Assembly (NCBI GenBank): GCA_007922225.1
Contig: ML679961.1
Coordinates: 62,003,430-62,067,429, forward strand
DNA length: 64,000 bases
Reading direction: 5' to 3'
From: Emydura subglobosa
Taxonomy: Eukaryota; Chordata; Testudines; Chelidae
In this document: one piece after another, positions 48,521-58,004 of the stretch
Layout: each line of letters opens with the position of its first letter
Numbering within the stretch: position 1 is the stretch's first letter
Program-made: the position numbers and the translations under genes
Notes under the pieces: model-generated
Databases searched by the model: none
Told to the model about the DNA's origin: nothing
Seen by the model: the letters and a program-made list of their open reading frames with translations, nothing else

Positions 48521-49317
48521 TGCCTCTTTGTGAGCCAGATCTTGGAAGCATGAATACTTTAAAGACTATTATATTGAGATGGGGCAGATAATATGGCCTG
48601 TGGAATATTCAAAGACCTGTATATCAATACACACTGTATTTATTTGTGTGTTCGTGGTTCACTGGGTGGATCCCCTGTGGAAGCTGGAATCACTAGAGGT
48701 GATTAATAAAAATCCCAATGCCAGTCATGCAGATATTCAGCCTTTGAAGGTTCACGCCCTGGAGAAAAAGGCATTGATTGTTTCAGGAGGCATGGGCAAC
48801 AACAGCCTCAAACTGTAAAGAAGTGTGATCTTAAACTGACAGAAGGCCTTCATTTTGATCCAACAAATTGATAGAATTTTAACCAAGGGGACAAACCTGG
48901 CTGAAGGGTTTGAAGGCCAGGAACCTGTGAAAATCTCCATATGGAAAATGCATGACACCTGGTAAGATTATGCAAGCATATAGACTGTGTATTGTTTTAT
49001 GATGCATTTTCTCAATAAGATTTTGTCCAACAAATGTACTTTGCTTTGTGAAGGCTATCTGGTCTCGGTAAACAACTATTTTAACCACTAGGAGAGAGCA
49101 AAATTGCAGGATCTGAGCTAAGGTAAGACCTTCTGGGATAAACAGTGAAGTGCAAGGTAACTGCAAATCTAAATGGCCAGTGGTTTGGAGATAGAGGGAC
49201 AGAGGTTACAGCCCACAGAGAGGTGATTGCTAGAAGCCTGAGACCGAAGGGCAGCATCTCTTGAGCATACCACAGAGGGGTCAGAAGTGCAGTTACCCTG
49301 AAACTGTGACAAACATT
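48521..49317. other. Intronic DNA, possibly LTR-derived
   Basis: The part 48980-49310 has an LTR-like texture, with a CAATAAG polyadenylation-like signal at 49013 and an ending CTGTGACA at 49310, but no partner end or duplication was found. No gene recognised. Confidence 0.3.
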
Positions 49318-50025
49318 TAAAGATTCACGAAATTTTTTATTTTGGTTTTGGGTCACTATTAATCTCTGCATCCTCCTGAGCTGTCACGGCATCCTATGTG
49401 AGCTGTAGTTCTAAGTCCTTTAATCTCCCCTAGGGCATGTCTACACGGGGATAAAACAACCCATGGCTGGCTCAGGTCAACTGATTTGGGGTCACAGGGC
49501 TCAGGCTGCGGGACTAAGAATTGCTGTGTAGATGTTCAGGTTCAGGCTAGAGCCAGATCTCGGGAACCTTCCAACTTCACAGCCAAAGCCTGAACATATA
49601 CACAGCAATTTTTCAGCCCCGCAGCCTGCACCCTGGGAACCCAAGTTAGCTGACCCGGGCTAGCTGCGGGTTTTTTATCTCCATGTAGACAAACCCCTAG
49701 GAGTCAGCTCCTGACTGGACTTCATCCCCCAGGCATGATGTATGTTGATCCCCCCTTGTGGTTGAATTGCCATGGTGAGGAATGGGGAACCCGGAACTAC
49801 AATTCCTATAAGGCACCACGGCAACTCAGGGAGGTGCAGAAATTAATGTTGACCCAACATGTATTGTTTTGTTTTGAGTCAAGAAACCAAAATGAAATGG
49901 TTCTCTTCGATTTTTCCCATGGAAATTTTCTGCATGAAAAAATTGATTTGACACAAACTTCAATGAAACCCCAGTTTTCATTGACAAACAACAATATTCT
50001 GTACAATATACTTCAGCCAGCCCTG
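49318..50025. repeat. Large imperfect palindromic repeat, hAT-like, interrupted
   Basis: The left arm (about 49335-49420) with TTGGGTCACTATTAATCTCT and GCATCCTCCTGAG is an imperfect inverted copy of the right arm (about 49790-49870) with CTCAGGGAGGTGCAGAAATT and AATGTTGACCCAA. The right side continues as AT-rich sequence to CAGCCAGCCCTG at 50025, a hAT-like end. A Harbinger MITE (49433-49696) is inserted between the arms. Confidence 0.65.
49433..49696. mobile_element. Harbinger-type MITE, 264 bp, CTA duplication
   Basis: Ends are GGGCATGTCTACACGG and CCATGTAGACAAACCC, with CTA on both sides (49430-49432 and 49697-49699). The whole unit is palindromic, for example GGCTCAGGCTGCGGG against CCCGCAGCCTGCACC. 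It has no coding capacity. Confidence 0.88.
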
Positions 50026-50097
50026 CTGAATATGCTATAAACATGATATACTTCAAAGGTATCCATCAAGAAGACCAGTCAAGGATGTTCAGTCTGC

Positions 50098-50276
50098 CTG
50101 CAATTCCACATGAGAGATTTAAAAAGTTAGGACTATTAAGTTTAGAGAGGAGATAAAAAAGTAGTGACATGATAGAAATATATCAAAGAATGAATACAGG
50201 CACTCCAGTTTATTCTTTTGCAATATAAAATAAGGACATATGAAATTAAATTAAAAAGGCAACAAATACAAAAAAC
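50098..50276 (+). repeat. CR1-like LINE fragment, interrupted by the DIRS element
   Basis: Reads RFKKLGLLSLERR (about 50113-50152), then a tail where AAAAAGGCAACAAATACAAA parallels GGCAACAAATTTAAAACAAA in the CR1 at 11920. The DIRS element begins directly after it. Continuation of the CR1 beyond 56762 is not clear. Confidence 0.7.
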
Positions 50277-50495
50277 AAGGTTACTTACCAGTAACTGTTG
50301 TTCTTCGAGATGTGTTGCTCATATGCATTCCAATATAGGTGAGTGCGCGCCCCGTGCACGAGCCTCCGGAAGCTTTTCTGCCCCTAGCAACCCCCTGCGG
50401 GTCGGCTCCTGCGCCCCCTGGAGTGCCGCGCTCATGTCGCAGTATATAGGGACCCTGCCGACCCCGTGGCCCCCAGTCCCTTCTTTCTGCCGACT
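50277..50495. repeat. DIRS terminal repeat at its 3' end (left)
   Basis: From about 50317 to 50492 it is an inverted, near-identical copy of 56570-56745: shared blocks include GTGAGTGCGCGCCCCGTGCA, CCGGAAGCTTTTCTGCCCCT and TCGCAGTATATAGGGA. The outermost 40 bases (AAGGTTACTTACCAGTAACT onward) are specific to this end. Confidence 0.93.
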
Positions 50496-50520
50496 CCGAC
50501 AGCGGGGACGGAGGGTGGGT

Positions 50521-50624
50521 TTGGAATGAATATGAGCAACACATCTCGAAGAACAACAGTTACTGGTAAGTAACCTTGTTTTCTCTCTTCGAGTGATTGC
50601 TCATATGCATTCCAATATAGGTGA
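50521..50624. repeat. DIRS internal complementary region
   Basis: The left half (50521-50577) is the reverse complement of the outer left end (50277-50333) with a single mismatch that I can see. The right half (50581-50624) is a perfect 44-base reverse complement of the outer right end (56718-56761). So the segment is a copy of the two element ends joined head to tail. In DIRS elements this region is thought to serve as template for completing and joining the ends in the circular intermediate. Confidence 0.93.
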
Positions 50625-50656
50625 TTACGTAGCCATACCATGGAGGCGGGTAGGAG

Positions 50657-51712
50657 TCACTGTCGAGTAGCCCTTCTTAGGACGGCTCTGCCTACAACCG
50701 CGTCCTCTCTTGCCTGTTGTACGATGGCGTAATGAGATGAGAAGGTATGGACAGATGACCAGGTCGCTGCCCTGCAAATGTCCATCAGGGGCACCCACTC
50801 CAGGAAGGCCGCTGACGAGGCCTGGGCTCTGGTCGAGTGTGCCGTCACTGTTCCGGGAAGCGGCACCTTTGCCTGATCGTAACAGGTACGTATACAGGCG
50901 GTAATCCATGCAGAGATGCGTTGAGAAGAGACAGGTAAGCCTTTCATTCTCTCAGCAACCGCGACGAACAGTTGGGTTGACCTTCTGAATGGCCTTGTAC
51001 GATCGATGTAAAAGGCCAGGGCCCTCCTGATGTCTAGGGAGTGCCATCTCTGCTCTGCCTCCGATCCGTGTGGTTTGGGAAAGAACACGGGGAGGAAAAT
51101 GTCTTGGTTACAGTGAAACTGAGACACCACCTTAGGTAAGAATGCTGGGTGGGGTCTCAGCCTCACTTTGTCTTTATAGAAGACAGTATAAGGGGGCTCC
51201 GAGGTCAAAGCTCTCAACTCGGAGACCCGTCTGGCCGAAGTAATGGCTACTAGGAAGGCCACCTTCCAGGACAGGACTAGTAAAGGGCATGTAGCCATGG
51301 GCTCAAATGGGTGTCCCGTTAACATGGAGAGAACCAAGTTCAGGTCCCAGAGAGGTACCGGGTCACGAACCTGCGGATATAACCTCTCTATCCCCTTCAG
51401 GAACCTACAGGACATAGGATGAGAGAAGATAGACCTCCCTTCCATCGGCCGGTGGAAGGCCGAGATGGCCGCCAGGTGTACCCTCAGGGAGGCTAGTGCG
51501 AGGCCCTGCATCTTTAAGTGTAGGAGGTACTCTAGGATTGCCTGTATGGGCGATGAGCTAGGTAAGATCCCCCGGGACTCCGCCCGAAAGGTAAAGCGCT
51601 TCCATTTAGCCTTATACAGCACCTGAGTGGAAGGCTTCCTGCTCCCTAGTAGAACCTGCTGTACTTCTGTTGAGCAGGCTCTCTCTCCCTCTGTTAACCA
51701 CATAGCCTCCAT
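50657..51712 (-). CDS. DIRS tyrosine recombinase, intact frame
   Basis: I start it at the ATG at 51712 (MEAMWLTEGERACS), giving 351 codons; the open frame extends upstream to 52315, but that part overlies the RNase H frame and is not protein-like. An amino-terminal core-binding domain (about residues 15-120, RKPSTQVLYKAKWKRF, LRVHLAAISAFH) is followed by the catalytic domain. The tetrad can be seen: arginine in ITSARRVSELRAL, histidine and second arginine in VTAHSTRAQASS, and the nucleophile tyrosine in HTFSSHYA, close to the end. The enzyme would integrate the circular cDNA. The ATG overlaps the last codons and the TAA (51694-51696) of the upstream frame, suggesting coupled translation. No stop or frame break occurs, so this gene may still encode a functional protein. 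Confidence 0.93.
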   Translation of the reverse strand: MEAMWLTEGERACSTEVQQVLLGSRKPSTQVLYKAKWKRFTFRAESRGILPSSSPIQAILEYLLHLKMQGLALASLRVHLAAISAFHRPMEGRSIFSHPMSCRFLKGIERLYPQVRDPVPLWDLNLVLSMLTGHPFEPMATCPLLVLSWKVAFLVAITSARRVSELRALTSEPPYTVFYKDKVRLRPHPAFLPKVVSQFHCNQDIFLPVFFPKPHGSEAEQRWHSLDIRRALAFYIDRTRPFRRSTQLFVAVAERMKGLPVSSQRISAWITACIRTCYDQAKVPLPGTVTAHSTRAQASSAAFLEWVPLMDICRAATWSSVHTFSSHYAIVQQAREDAVVGRAVLRRATRQ

Positions 51713-53640
51713 GCAGTCAGGTGGAGGGAGTCCAGGTCCGGGTGTAGAAGACGGCCCCGGTCCTGGGAGAGGAGGTCGTAACGCCTCGGAAGCGGTATTG
51801 GCTCGGCAATGGACATGTCCAGTAGCATAGTGAACCAGTCCTGCCGGGGCCAGGCTGGTGCAATGAGAATAACATTCGCTTTGTCTCTCTTGACTTTCAA
51901 GAGCACTCTGGGGAGTAATGGGACGGGGGGAAACGCATACATTAGGGGCCCCGTCCAGTCTATTAGAAAGGCGTCCGAGAGGGAGCCCTGCTCGTGTCCC
52001 CGGAGTGAGCAGAACCTCGGGCACTTCTTGTTCCACGCAGAGGCGAACAGGTCTAGTTGGGGAGTCCCCCACTTGTGGAAGAGAAAAGACGCCACCTCCT
52101 CGTGGAGCGACCAATCGTGGCGGGGTAAGAACGACCTGCTGAGGCGGTCTGCCTCGTCGTTCCTGACCCCTGGGAGGTGAGAGGCAGAGAGGTGAAAATC
52201 GTGCCTCACCGCAAGGTCCCATAGCTGCATGGCTTCCTGGCACAGAGTGGAGGAGCGTGCCCCCCCCCCCGCCTGTTGATATAAAACATGGCTGCTGTAT
52301 TGTCCGTGAGGACATGCACTACTCTGCCCGTTAGGAACCTGAGGAAGACCTTGCAGGCGAGACGGACTGCTCGTAACTCTCTGACATTGATGTGAAGGTG
52401 TAGCTCGTGAGGCGACCATAGACCCTGCGTGCTGCGGTCTTGACTCATGTGGGCTCCCCAGCCCACGTCGGAAGCGTCCGTTATCCGCGTCACAGATGGG
52501 GTTAATTCTGCAAAGGGAACCCCCCGAAGTACCTCCCTCGGGTCTGTCCACCAGTTGAGGGACGTTAGGACCTGGGCTGGGATGGTGACCACCTTGGAGA
52601 GTGAATGTCTGGATGGGGTGTACACCGAAGTCAGCCAACCTTGGAGAGGCCTGAGTTTGAGGCGAGCTAATCTCACCACATATGTACATGCCGCCATGTG
52701 TCCCAACAGCTGAAGGCAGCGCCTGGCTGTCGTCGTGGGGAACCTGAATAACTCCCGAATGATGGCGGTCATGGTCTGGAATCGGGCCAGAGGGAGGAAG
52801 GCCCTGGCTTGGACTGCATCTAGGATGGCCCCGATAAAATCTATGCGCTGCACCGTGGTGAGTGTGGACTTCTGCTCGTTGATGAGCAGGTCCAGTCTGG
52901 TGCAAGTTGCGCAGGCTAGGGCTAGACTGTTCTGTACATGAACCCTGGACCTTCCCCGTATTAACCAATCATCGAGGTAGGGGAAGATCTGGACGCCTTT
53001 GCGCCGGAGGTGGGCAGCTACCACCGCCATGCATTTTGTGAAAACCCTGGGTGCTGAGGAGAGGCCAAAAGGTAGGGCCGAAAACTGGTAGTGGGCACCC
53101 GCTACCATAAAACGAAGAAAACGTCTGTGCCCAGGGAGGATAGAAATATGGAAGTAGGCGTCCTTTAAATCGAGGGCAGCATACCAATCCCCTGGATCCA
53201 GAGCGGGAATAATAGAGGCTAGGGAGAGCATACGGAATTTGAGGCGTCTGATAAACCTGTTCCGGCGGCGAAGGTCTAGAATAGGCCGCAGGCCTCCCTT
53301 TGCCTTGGGGATAAGGAAATACCGGGAATAGAACCCCCTGCCCCTCTCCGAAGGAGGAACTTCCTCTACCGCCCCTAGGCGGAGAAGAGAGTGAACCTCT
53401 TGGACGAGGAGTAGCTCGTGAGATGGGTCCCTGAAGAGGGACGGGGTAGGGGGAGAGTCCGGTGGGAACGCCGAGAGTTGAAGAGCATAGCCTCGTTTCA
53501 CTACGCTGAGCACCCAGCGGTCCGAGGTTATCCCCTGCCACTCTCGGAGGAAGGGATGCAGTCTGTCCGTAAAGGGTAGGGTGGAATCCAGTGGGATGGA
53601 GAATGTCAGAGAGCTGCCCTCAAGCGTCCCGTCAAAAGGA
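51694..53640 (-). pseudogene. DIRS reverse transcriptase/RNase H with tail domain, one frame break
   Basis: RT motifs in order: FYSRYFLIPKAKGGLRPILD, catalytic aspartate in YAALDLKDAYFHI, FSALPFGLSSAPRVFTK, and the active site FPYLDDWLI. RNase H follows with DASDVGWG, the glutamate in NVRELRAV and the aspartate in LTDNTAAM. At the run of 11 G (plus-strand C, 52260-52270) the frame breaks; protein resumes one frame over with LCQEAMQLWDLAVRHDF, the last RNase H residues in GVRNDEADRLSR, then a tail with WGTPQLDLFASAWNKK and VILIAPAWPRQDWF, ending at TAA 51694. This tail lies where DIRS elements are described to carry a Dam-like methyltransferase; that identity is inference. The RT frame is open back into the gag end, with no ATG before the RT domain, so it is probably made by frameshift from gag. 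Confidence 0.93.
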
Positions 53641-56388
53641 CCGCTTATTGTTCTTCTGCTGGCCTTGCTGGGAGCCCCCTGCAGGGCCTTGGCGGTCTCG
53701 GCGGTTCAACTGCCTAAAACGGTCTCGACCTCGCCTAGGTGGAGGGGGTCGAGGAGGCAGTCTAGAGGCAGGCTGCTGTTGCTGCTGCCGTTGGGGTCGC
53801 TGTCTGCCCTGGCGCCTTGTGGCCTGTGGCACATAGAGGCCTAACGATTTAAGGGTAGCCCTAGAATCCTTGAGGGCGTGTAACTTAGTGTCTGTTCTGT
53901 CCGAAAACAGGCCTACACCATCAAAGGGCAGATCTTGGATGGCCTGCTGCACTTCCAACAACAGGCCGGAGGATTGCAGCCACGCCGACCAGCGCATCAC
54001 GATTCCCGATGCCATGGCTCTCCCCGCCGCGTCGGTGGCATCGCTTGCGGATTGGAGAGCCGCTCCAGCAACCGTCACTCCCTCCTGCAAGATGGTATTA
54101 TAGTCCTCCGCCATGTCTGATGGTAGTGCGCGGAGGAACCTCTGGAGGGAAGTCCACAGGTTTAAATTGTGCCTGCCAAGGAGCGCTTGATGGTTTGCGA
54201 TCCATAGTTGTAACGCTGCAGTCGAATAAATCTTCCTCCCAAACAAATCAAATTTTTTGTTTTTTTTATTTTTGGGAGTACTCAACTGGGCCCCTTGTCT
54301 GTCCCGTTGATTAACGGCATCTACAACCAGCGACCCCGGGGGGGGGTGGTTGTACAGGTATTCAAAACCTTGGGAGGGAACGTAATACTTGCGCTCAGCC
54401 ATTTTAGAGGTGGCAGACACTGATGCCGGAGTCTCCCACAGGGGCTTGACCACCTTCAACACCCTGTCATGGACTGGCAGCGCGACCCGGGAGGGGCCCG
54501 CTGAGCCTGAGACCCCGAAAAGAGGATCCTCCTCCTCTGAAAGCTCTTTTAGATCGAGCTGTAGGTTATCAGCTAACCTCTTCAGTAGTTCCTGATGGGT
54601 CTTAAAATCAGGAAGGGGGGTTCTTTGGTCCCTAGATGTAGTGTCCGGAGGGGAAGAGGAGGAGGACTGGCGAAGGGGACCCGTGGAAGGACCCTCCAGA
54701 GGGTCAGACTCCTCGTCAGAGGTGTCCGGTCTGTCCTGACTGGGAGGTGGGGGCGGGGGTTGGACAGCCACTGAGGGAGCCGACGCTGTGCCCTGGGTGG
54801 GTTGTTGAGGCCATGGCCCCCAATAGGGCCATTGCCGGGCCCCTGCACCCACGTCGGTACCGGTCCCGGTGCCGTAGCTGTTGCAGGCCCGCAAGGTGCC
54901 GGGCTGCGCGATTTAGGGCGCTTCCTTTTATCCTTGTCACGATCAGGCAATGATCTGCTCCGGGAGGACCGGGAGCGGCTGCGGCGGTGTCTATGATGAC
55001 GGCGGAGGGGTGGGGGGGGGGGGACAGCTGGGGCTGGACGAGTTCCCCCGGGACCCCCTGGCTCTGCGGCGGTCAGCTGCCGGCAACCTGGAGCGGTCCC
55101 GCCCGCGGCTATGTCTTCTCCGATGCCCCGGAGAATCCCTCGGTGCCGAAACCTGCGGTGCCGAGGGCCGCTCCGGGCTGTGTTTGGAGGTCCTTGCTGA
55201 CCGTGAGCGGTGATGGTAAGGCTCTGAATCAGCTGGACCCCGACGGCTACCCGCGGATCGGGAACAATGTCTGTCCCGGGAATCTGCACGGGCCCGGACC
55301 GGGGATCTAGACCGGTGGCGGGGCTTTGACTGGGATCGGCGCCGCGAGCCTGATCGGCGCCGCGAGGATCGGTGCCGAGAGCCGGATCGGTGCCGAGAAT
55401 GGGATCGGTGTCGGCCATCCCTAGGCGACGGTGTTCGGTGCCGGGAGCTGCGCACCGAAGATCGAGAGCGGCGCTCGCATGCGTGCTCCAAGTGTCTCGG
55501 CTCCGCAGGCGAGCCAGATCGGTGCTGAGAAGGAGAGTGGTGCCGGGAGTCCTTTGAGGCAGACCGGTGCCGAGAGCTGCGCACCGAAGATCGAGGATAG
55601 TCAGCCTCCGTCGGTGCTGGCTGGCTGTCCGGACAGTGGCGGGACACCGAGGATCTGTTGCCCGATGTAGAGCGGCTACTCTCAGAACCTCTAGACTGCT
55701 CCCGGTGCTGCGGTACCGAGGTGCTCGACGACCTAAGGTCGGAGCGAGGAGGGGGAGTTCCCGCTTCCCCCGTCCTCGACCGTCTGGGGGGAGACGATGG
55801 TTCGTGTCTCCGCTGCCCACCGGGGTAACCCAGCGCGGATCTACCCCGAGACGCCAACCCTGACTCCCTCAGCCGAGGGGGGGATGGAGACGTGGGCATG
55901 GCCATGAGAGCCCGTGCCGCTACAAACGCCTCCGGCGTCGACGGCCCTTGCAAGAGAGGTCCCCCACCCCCCAGGGTCGGGGGAGGCTCCCTGCGTGGAG
56001 ATGCCGGTGTCAGCTCTTGCTGTACCCCCTGCTGTACCGGTCGCAGGGGGGAGTCCATAGACACGGCCTCCTGCAGCTTCCTTTTCTTCAGCACCTTGTG
56101 CACCGGTGCTGCTGCCGGTGCCGGGGGAGCGCTGTGCGCCGATGAAATACTCGGTGCCGACGGTGACCCCGAGGGCTCGGAGACTGGGCGAAGCGCCGAC
56201 TCCATTAAGATGGTCCTGAGGCGGGCATCGCGCTCCTTTTGAGTCCTGGGTTTGAAGGACTTGCAAATGCAGCATTTGTCCTTCCTATGAAGTTCACCCA
56301 GGCAGCGGAGACAGCGATCATGCGGGTCGCTGACCGGGAAAGCCTTTGAGCACTCGGCGCAGGCTTTGAATCCCGAGGTGCCCGGCAT
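53632..56388 (-). pseudogene. DIRS gag-like structural protein, two frame breaks
   Basis: The ATG at 56388 opens MPGTSGFKACAECSKAF with a cysteine/histidine cluster (CAEC, CLRC, CCIC, about residues 10-46) that may bind zinc. A long arginine/serine-rich region (about 150-440: RSRSSVRSS, SRHRSGSRHRSS) resembles SR-type and nucleic-acid binding segments. At a run of 12 G on the plus strand (55012-55023) this frame ends in SCPPPPTPPPSS and stops; the expected sequence goes on in another frame with RSRSLPDRDKDKRKRPKSRS and returns to the first frame near 54900, then continues with ELLKRLADNLQLDLKELSEE, FDLFGRKIYSTAALQLWI and LLGRHNLNLWTSLQRFL to TGA at 53632. The last part is the conserved DIRS gag carboxyl region. 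The two shifts compensate each other. Confidence 0.85.
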
Positions 56389-56565
56389 GGCGCCCGGAGC
56401 CCGTAAGGGCTAACTAACAACGCTAAACTACAACAATGTTTTTTTTTTAAACTATTAACGTTTAACAACAAAACTAACTAACCACTAACTATAAGAAGGA
56501 AAACAGGTAAGGTAAAGGAGATTGCTACTTGCGAAGAGCAAGGGGCAGCATTCCAAAAGACCGTC

Positions 56566-56762
56566 ACGGGCGGAAAGAAGGAACTGGGGGCCACGGGGTC
56601 GGCAGGATCCCTATATACTGCGACATGAGCGCGGCACTCCAGGGGGCACAGGAGCCGACCCGCAGGGGATTGCTAGGGGCAGAAAAGCTTCCGGAGGCTC
56701 GTGCACGGGGCGCGCACTCACCTATATTGGAATGCATATGAGCAATCACTCGAAGAGAGAAC
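56566..56762. repeat. DIRS terminal repeat at its 5' end (right)
   Basis: Inverted copy of the left repeat, ending CTCACCTATATTGGAATGCA and AATCACTCGAAGAGAGAA. TATATAGGGA on the minus strand near 56610 could be the promoter TATA element of the retrotransposon. Confidence 0.92.
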
Positions 56763-58004
56763 TGATAGTTATTTTGTTAACCAAACAGATACTTAACGTG
56801 TGTAAATCAGAGCAATATGATATTGAGGCAAAGAGTAAAACAAGATTTAAAAGTGCACATGTATGATTAAGGCATCTGGGAAAAGAGTCTATGATACACA
56901 CATTTCAAGACCCAACATCCAGCACTTATAGACTTCTTGTGGATTTGTGACAATATCATTCTCCATGGTTACATTAGAACTGCCTCCCATCAACTGCAAC
57001 ATCCTCTCACATCTCCCATGTGACAAGAACTCCTGAACTGACCCAAGCTGCTCAGTTCTCTAGTACTCACATGACAAAGGTCCACACAGTGGGACCACAC
57101 CATCCCTGAAGCCTAACTTTCATATTCTCCTGTAGCAAAGGCCTCCAATCAGATTTCCTCTACAGTGGCAAAACTAAGGTGTACTATCTGTGAACTCCCA
57201 CACATATAATTTGCCTGCCACTGCATCTCCTTCCAAGCCTTAGAATCCCACATTTTTGGTTGATCCAGAGCAGCAGTCAGTGAATCTGAGAGAAGAAATA
57301 GGAGGTTTTCACCACATTTCCACCTCCTTCCCTATTCCTGTAGGCTGCCAAGGGCCATACTACCCAGCATAAGTTAGAGCAGTTTGGGGGCTGCTCTAAC
57401 TTACATTGTCAAATAACAGCTCTCAAGGAGTTATTCCACTGGCTAGGATCATCTCAACCCACCACCCGTTAGCCCTGCTCCCTCCCACCCATGAGAAGCC
57501 CTGAGCCCAACCTAGAACACTGCATACTTCAAAGGAGCTGGGGGTGGCTAGCTATATCAGCTGGGAGATTCTTTCCTGGGCAGGAGCCAGAGAGGCCTAT
57601 CATCTTTTGCTATTGCTGATGTGGGTTCAAAATATATCTCTCCCTCCATCAACAACCCTCATTCTCACACCATGTGCACAAACACATATTTTGCAGTTCA
57701 AATGTAAAAATACGGAATTAGTCAATTGAAAGGACACTTAGGTCAATTCACACACAAGAGTTAGATACTTTTAAATGCTTTTTTTTAAAACAAAACCTCA
57801 GATCATTAGAAATGTTTTTACCAATTGCTTTTTATTCCATTTAGCATTAGCTATTTCCATACATTGTTGGAAAATTGTGCAAGTGCATGAGAACCTGAAA
57901 ATGAAACTAATTTCTCTATCCAAAATGATTGAATGCAAAAATATTTAAACTAGAATAGCTGGTAAAAATTAATGAGTTTTAAAATTATTTCACTTTGAAT
58001 AAGA
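56763..58004. other. Intronic DNA right of the DIRS element
   Basis: No exon or repeat body recognised, apart from a hairpin at 57370-57403. The pyrimidine-rich part 57000-57350 is unremarkable. Confidence 0.5.
57370..57403. repeat. Perfect 13-bp hairpin
   Basis: TAAGTTAGAGCAG and CTGCTCTAACTTA flank an 8-base loop. It may be the core of a small foldback element; no function is implied. Confidence 0.6.

Larger units (their letters stand above)
50277..56762 (-). mobile_element. DIRS-type tyrosine-recombinase retrotransposon, nearly complete
   Basis: A 6.5-kb GC-rich element on the minus strand. Order from its 5' end (right): terminal repeat, gag-like frame, RT/RNase H frame with a possible methyltransferase-like tail, tyrosine recombinase, internal complementary region, terminal repeat. 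There is no target duplication; the trinucleotide AAC stands at both borders (50274-50276 and 56760-56762). Tyrosine-recombinase elements integrate a circular DNA by site-specific-type strand exchange, without an integrase, which fits the missing duplication. All domains can be read with their active-site residues; the breaks are a few frame changes, two of them at runs of 11 and 12 identical bases. It has inserted into an older CR1. Confidence 0.96.

Noticed and set aside
51713..52315. The first 200 codons of the 552-codon minus-strand frame as part of the recombinase
   Set aside because: They overlie the RNase H and tail coding frame, are proline/arginine/glycine-rich without domain likeness, and the recombinase domain begins just after the ATG at 51712.
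52969..53541. 190-codon minus frame over the RT region
   Set aside because: It is a shadow of the RT frame, which carries all RT motifs.
54582..55820. 412-codon minus frame as a separate gene
   Set aside because: Only its short middle part (RSRSLPDRDKDKRKRP region) continues the gag-like protein; the rest lies out of frame over the arginine/serine-rich repeat.
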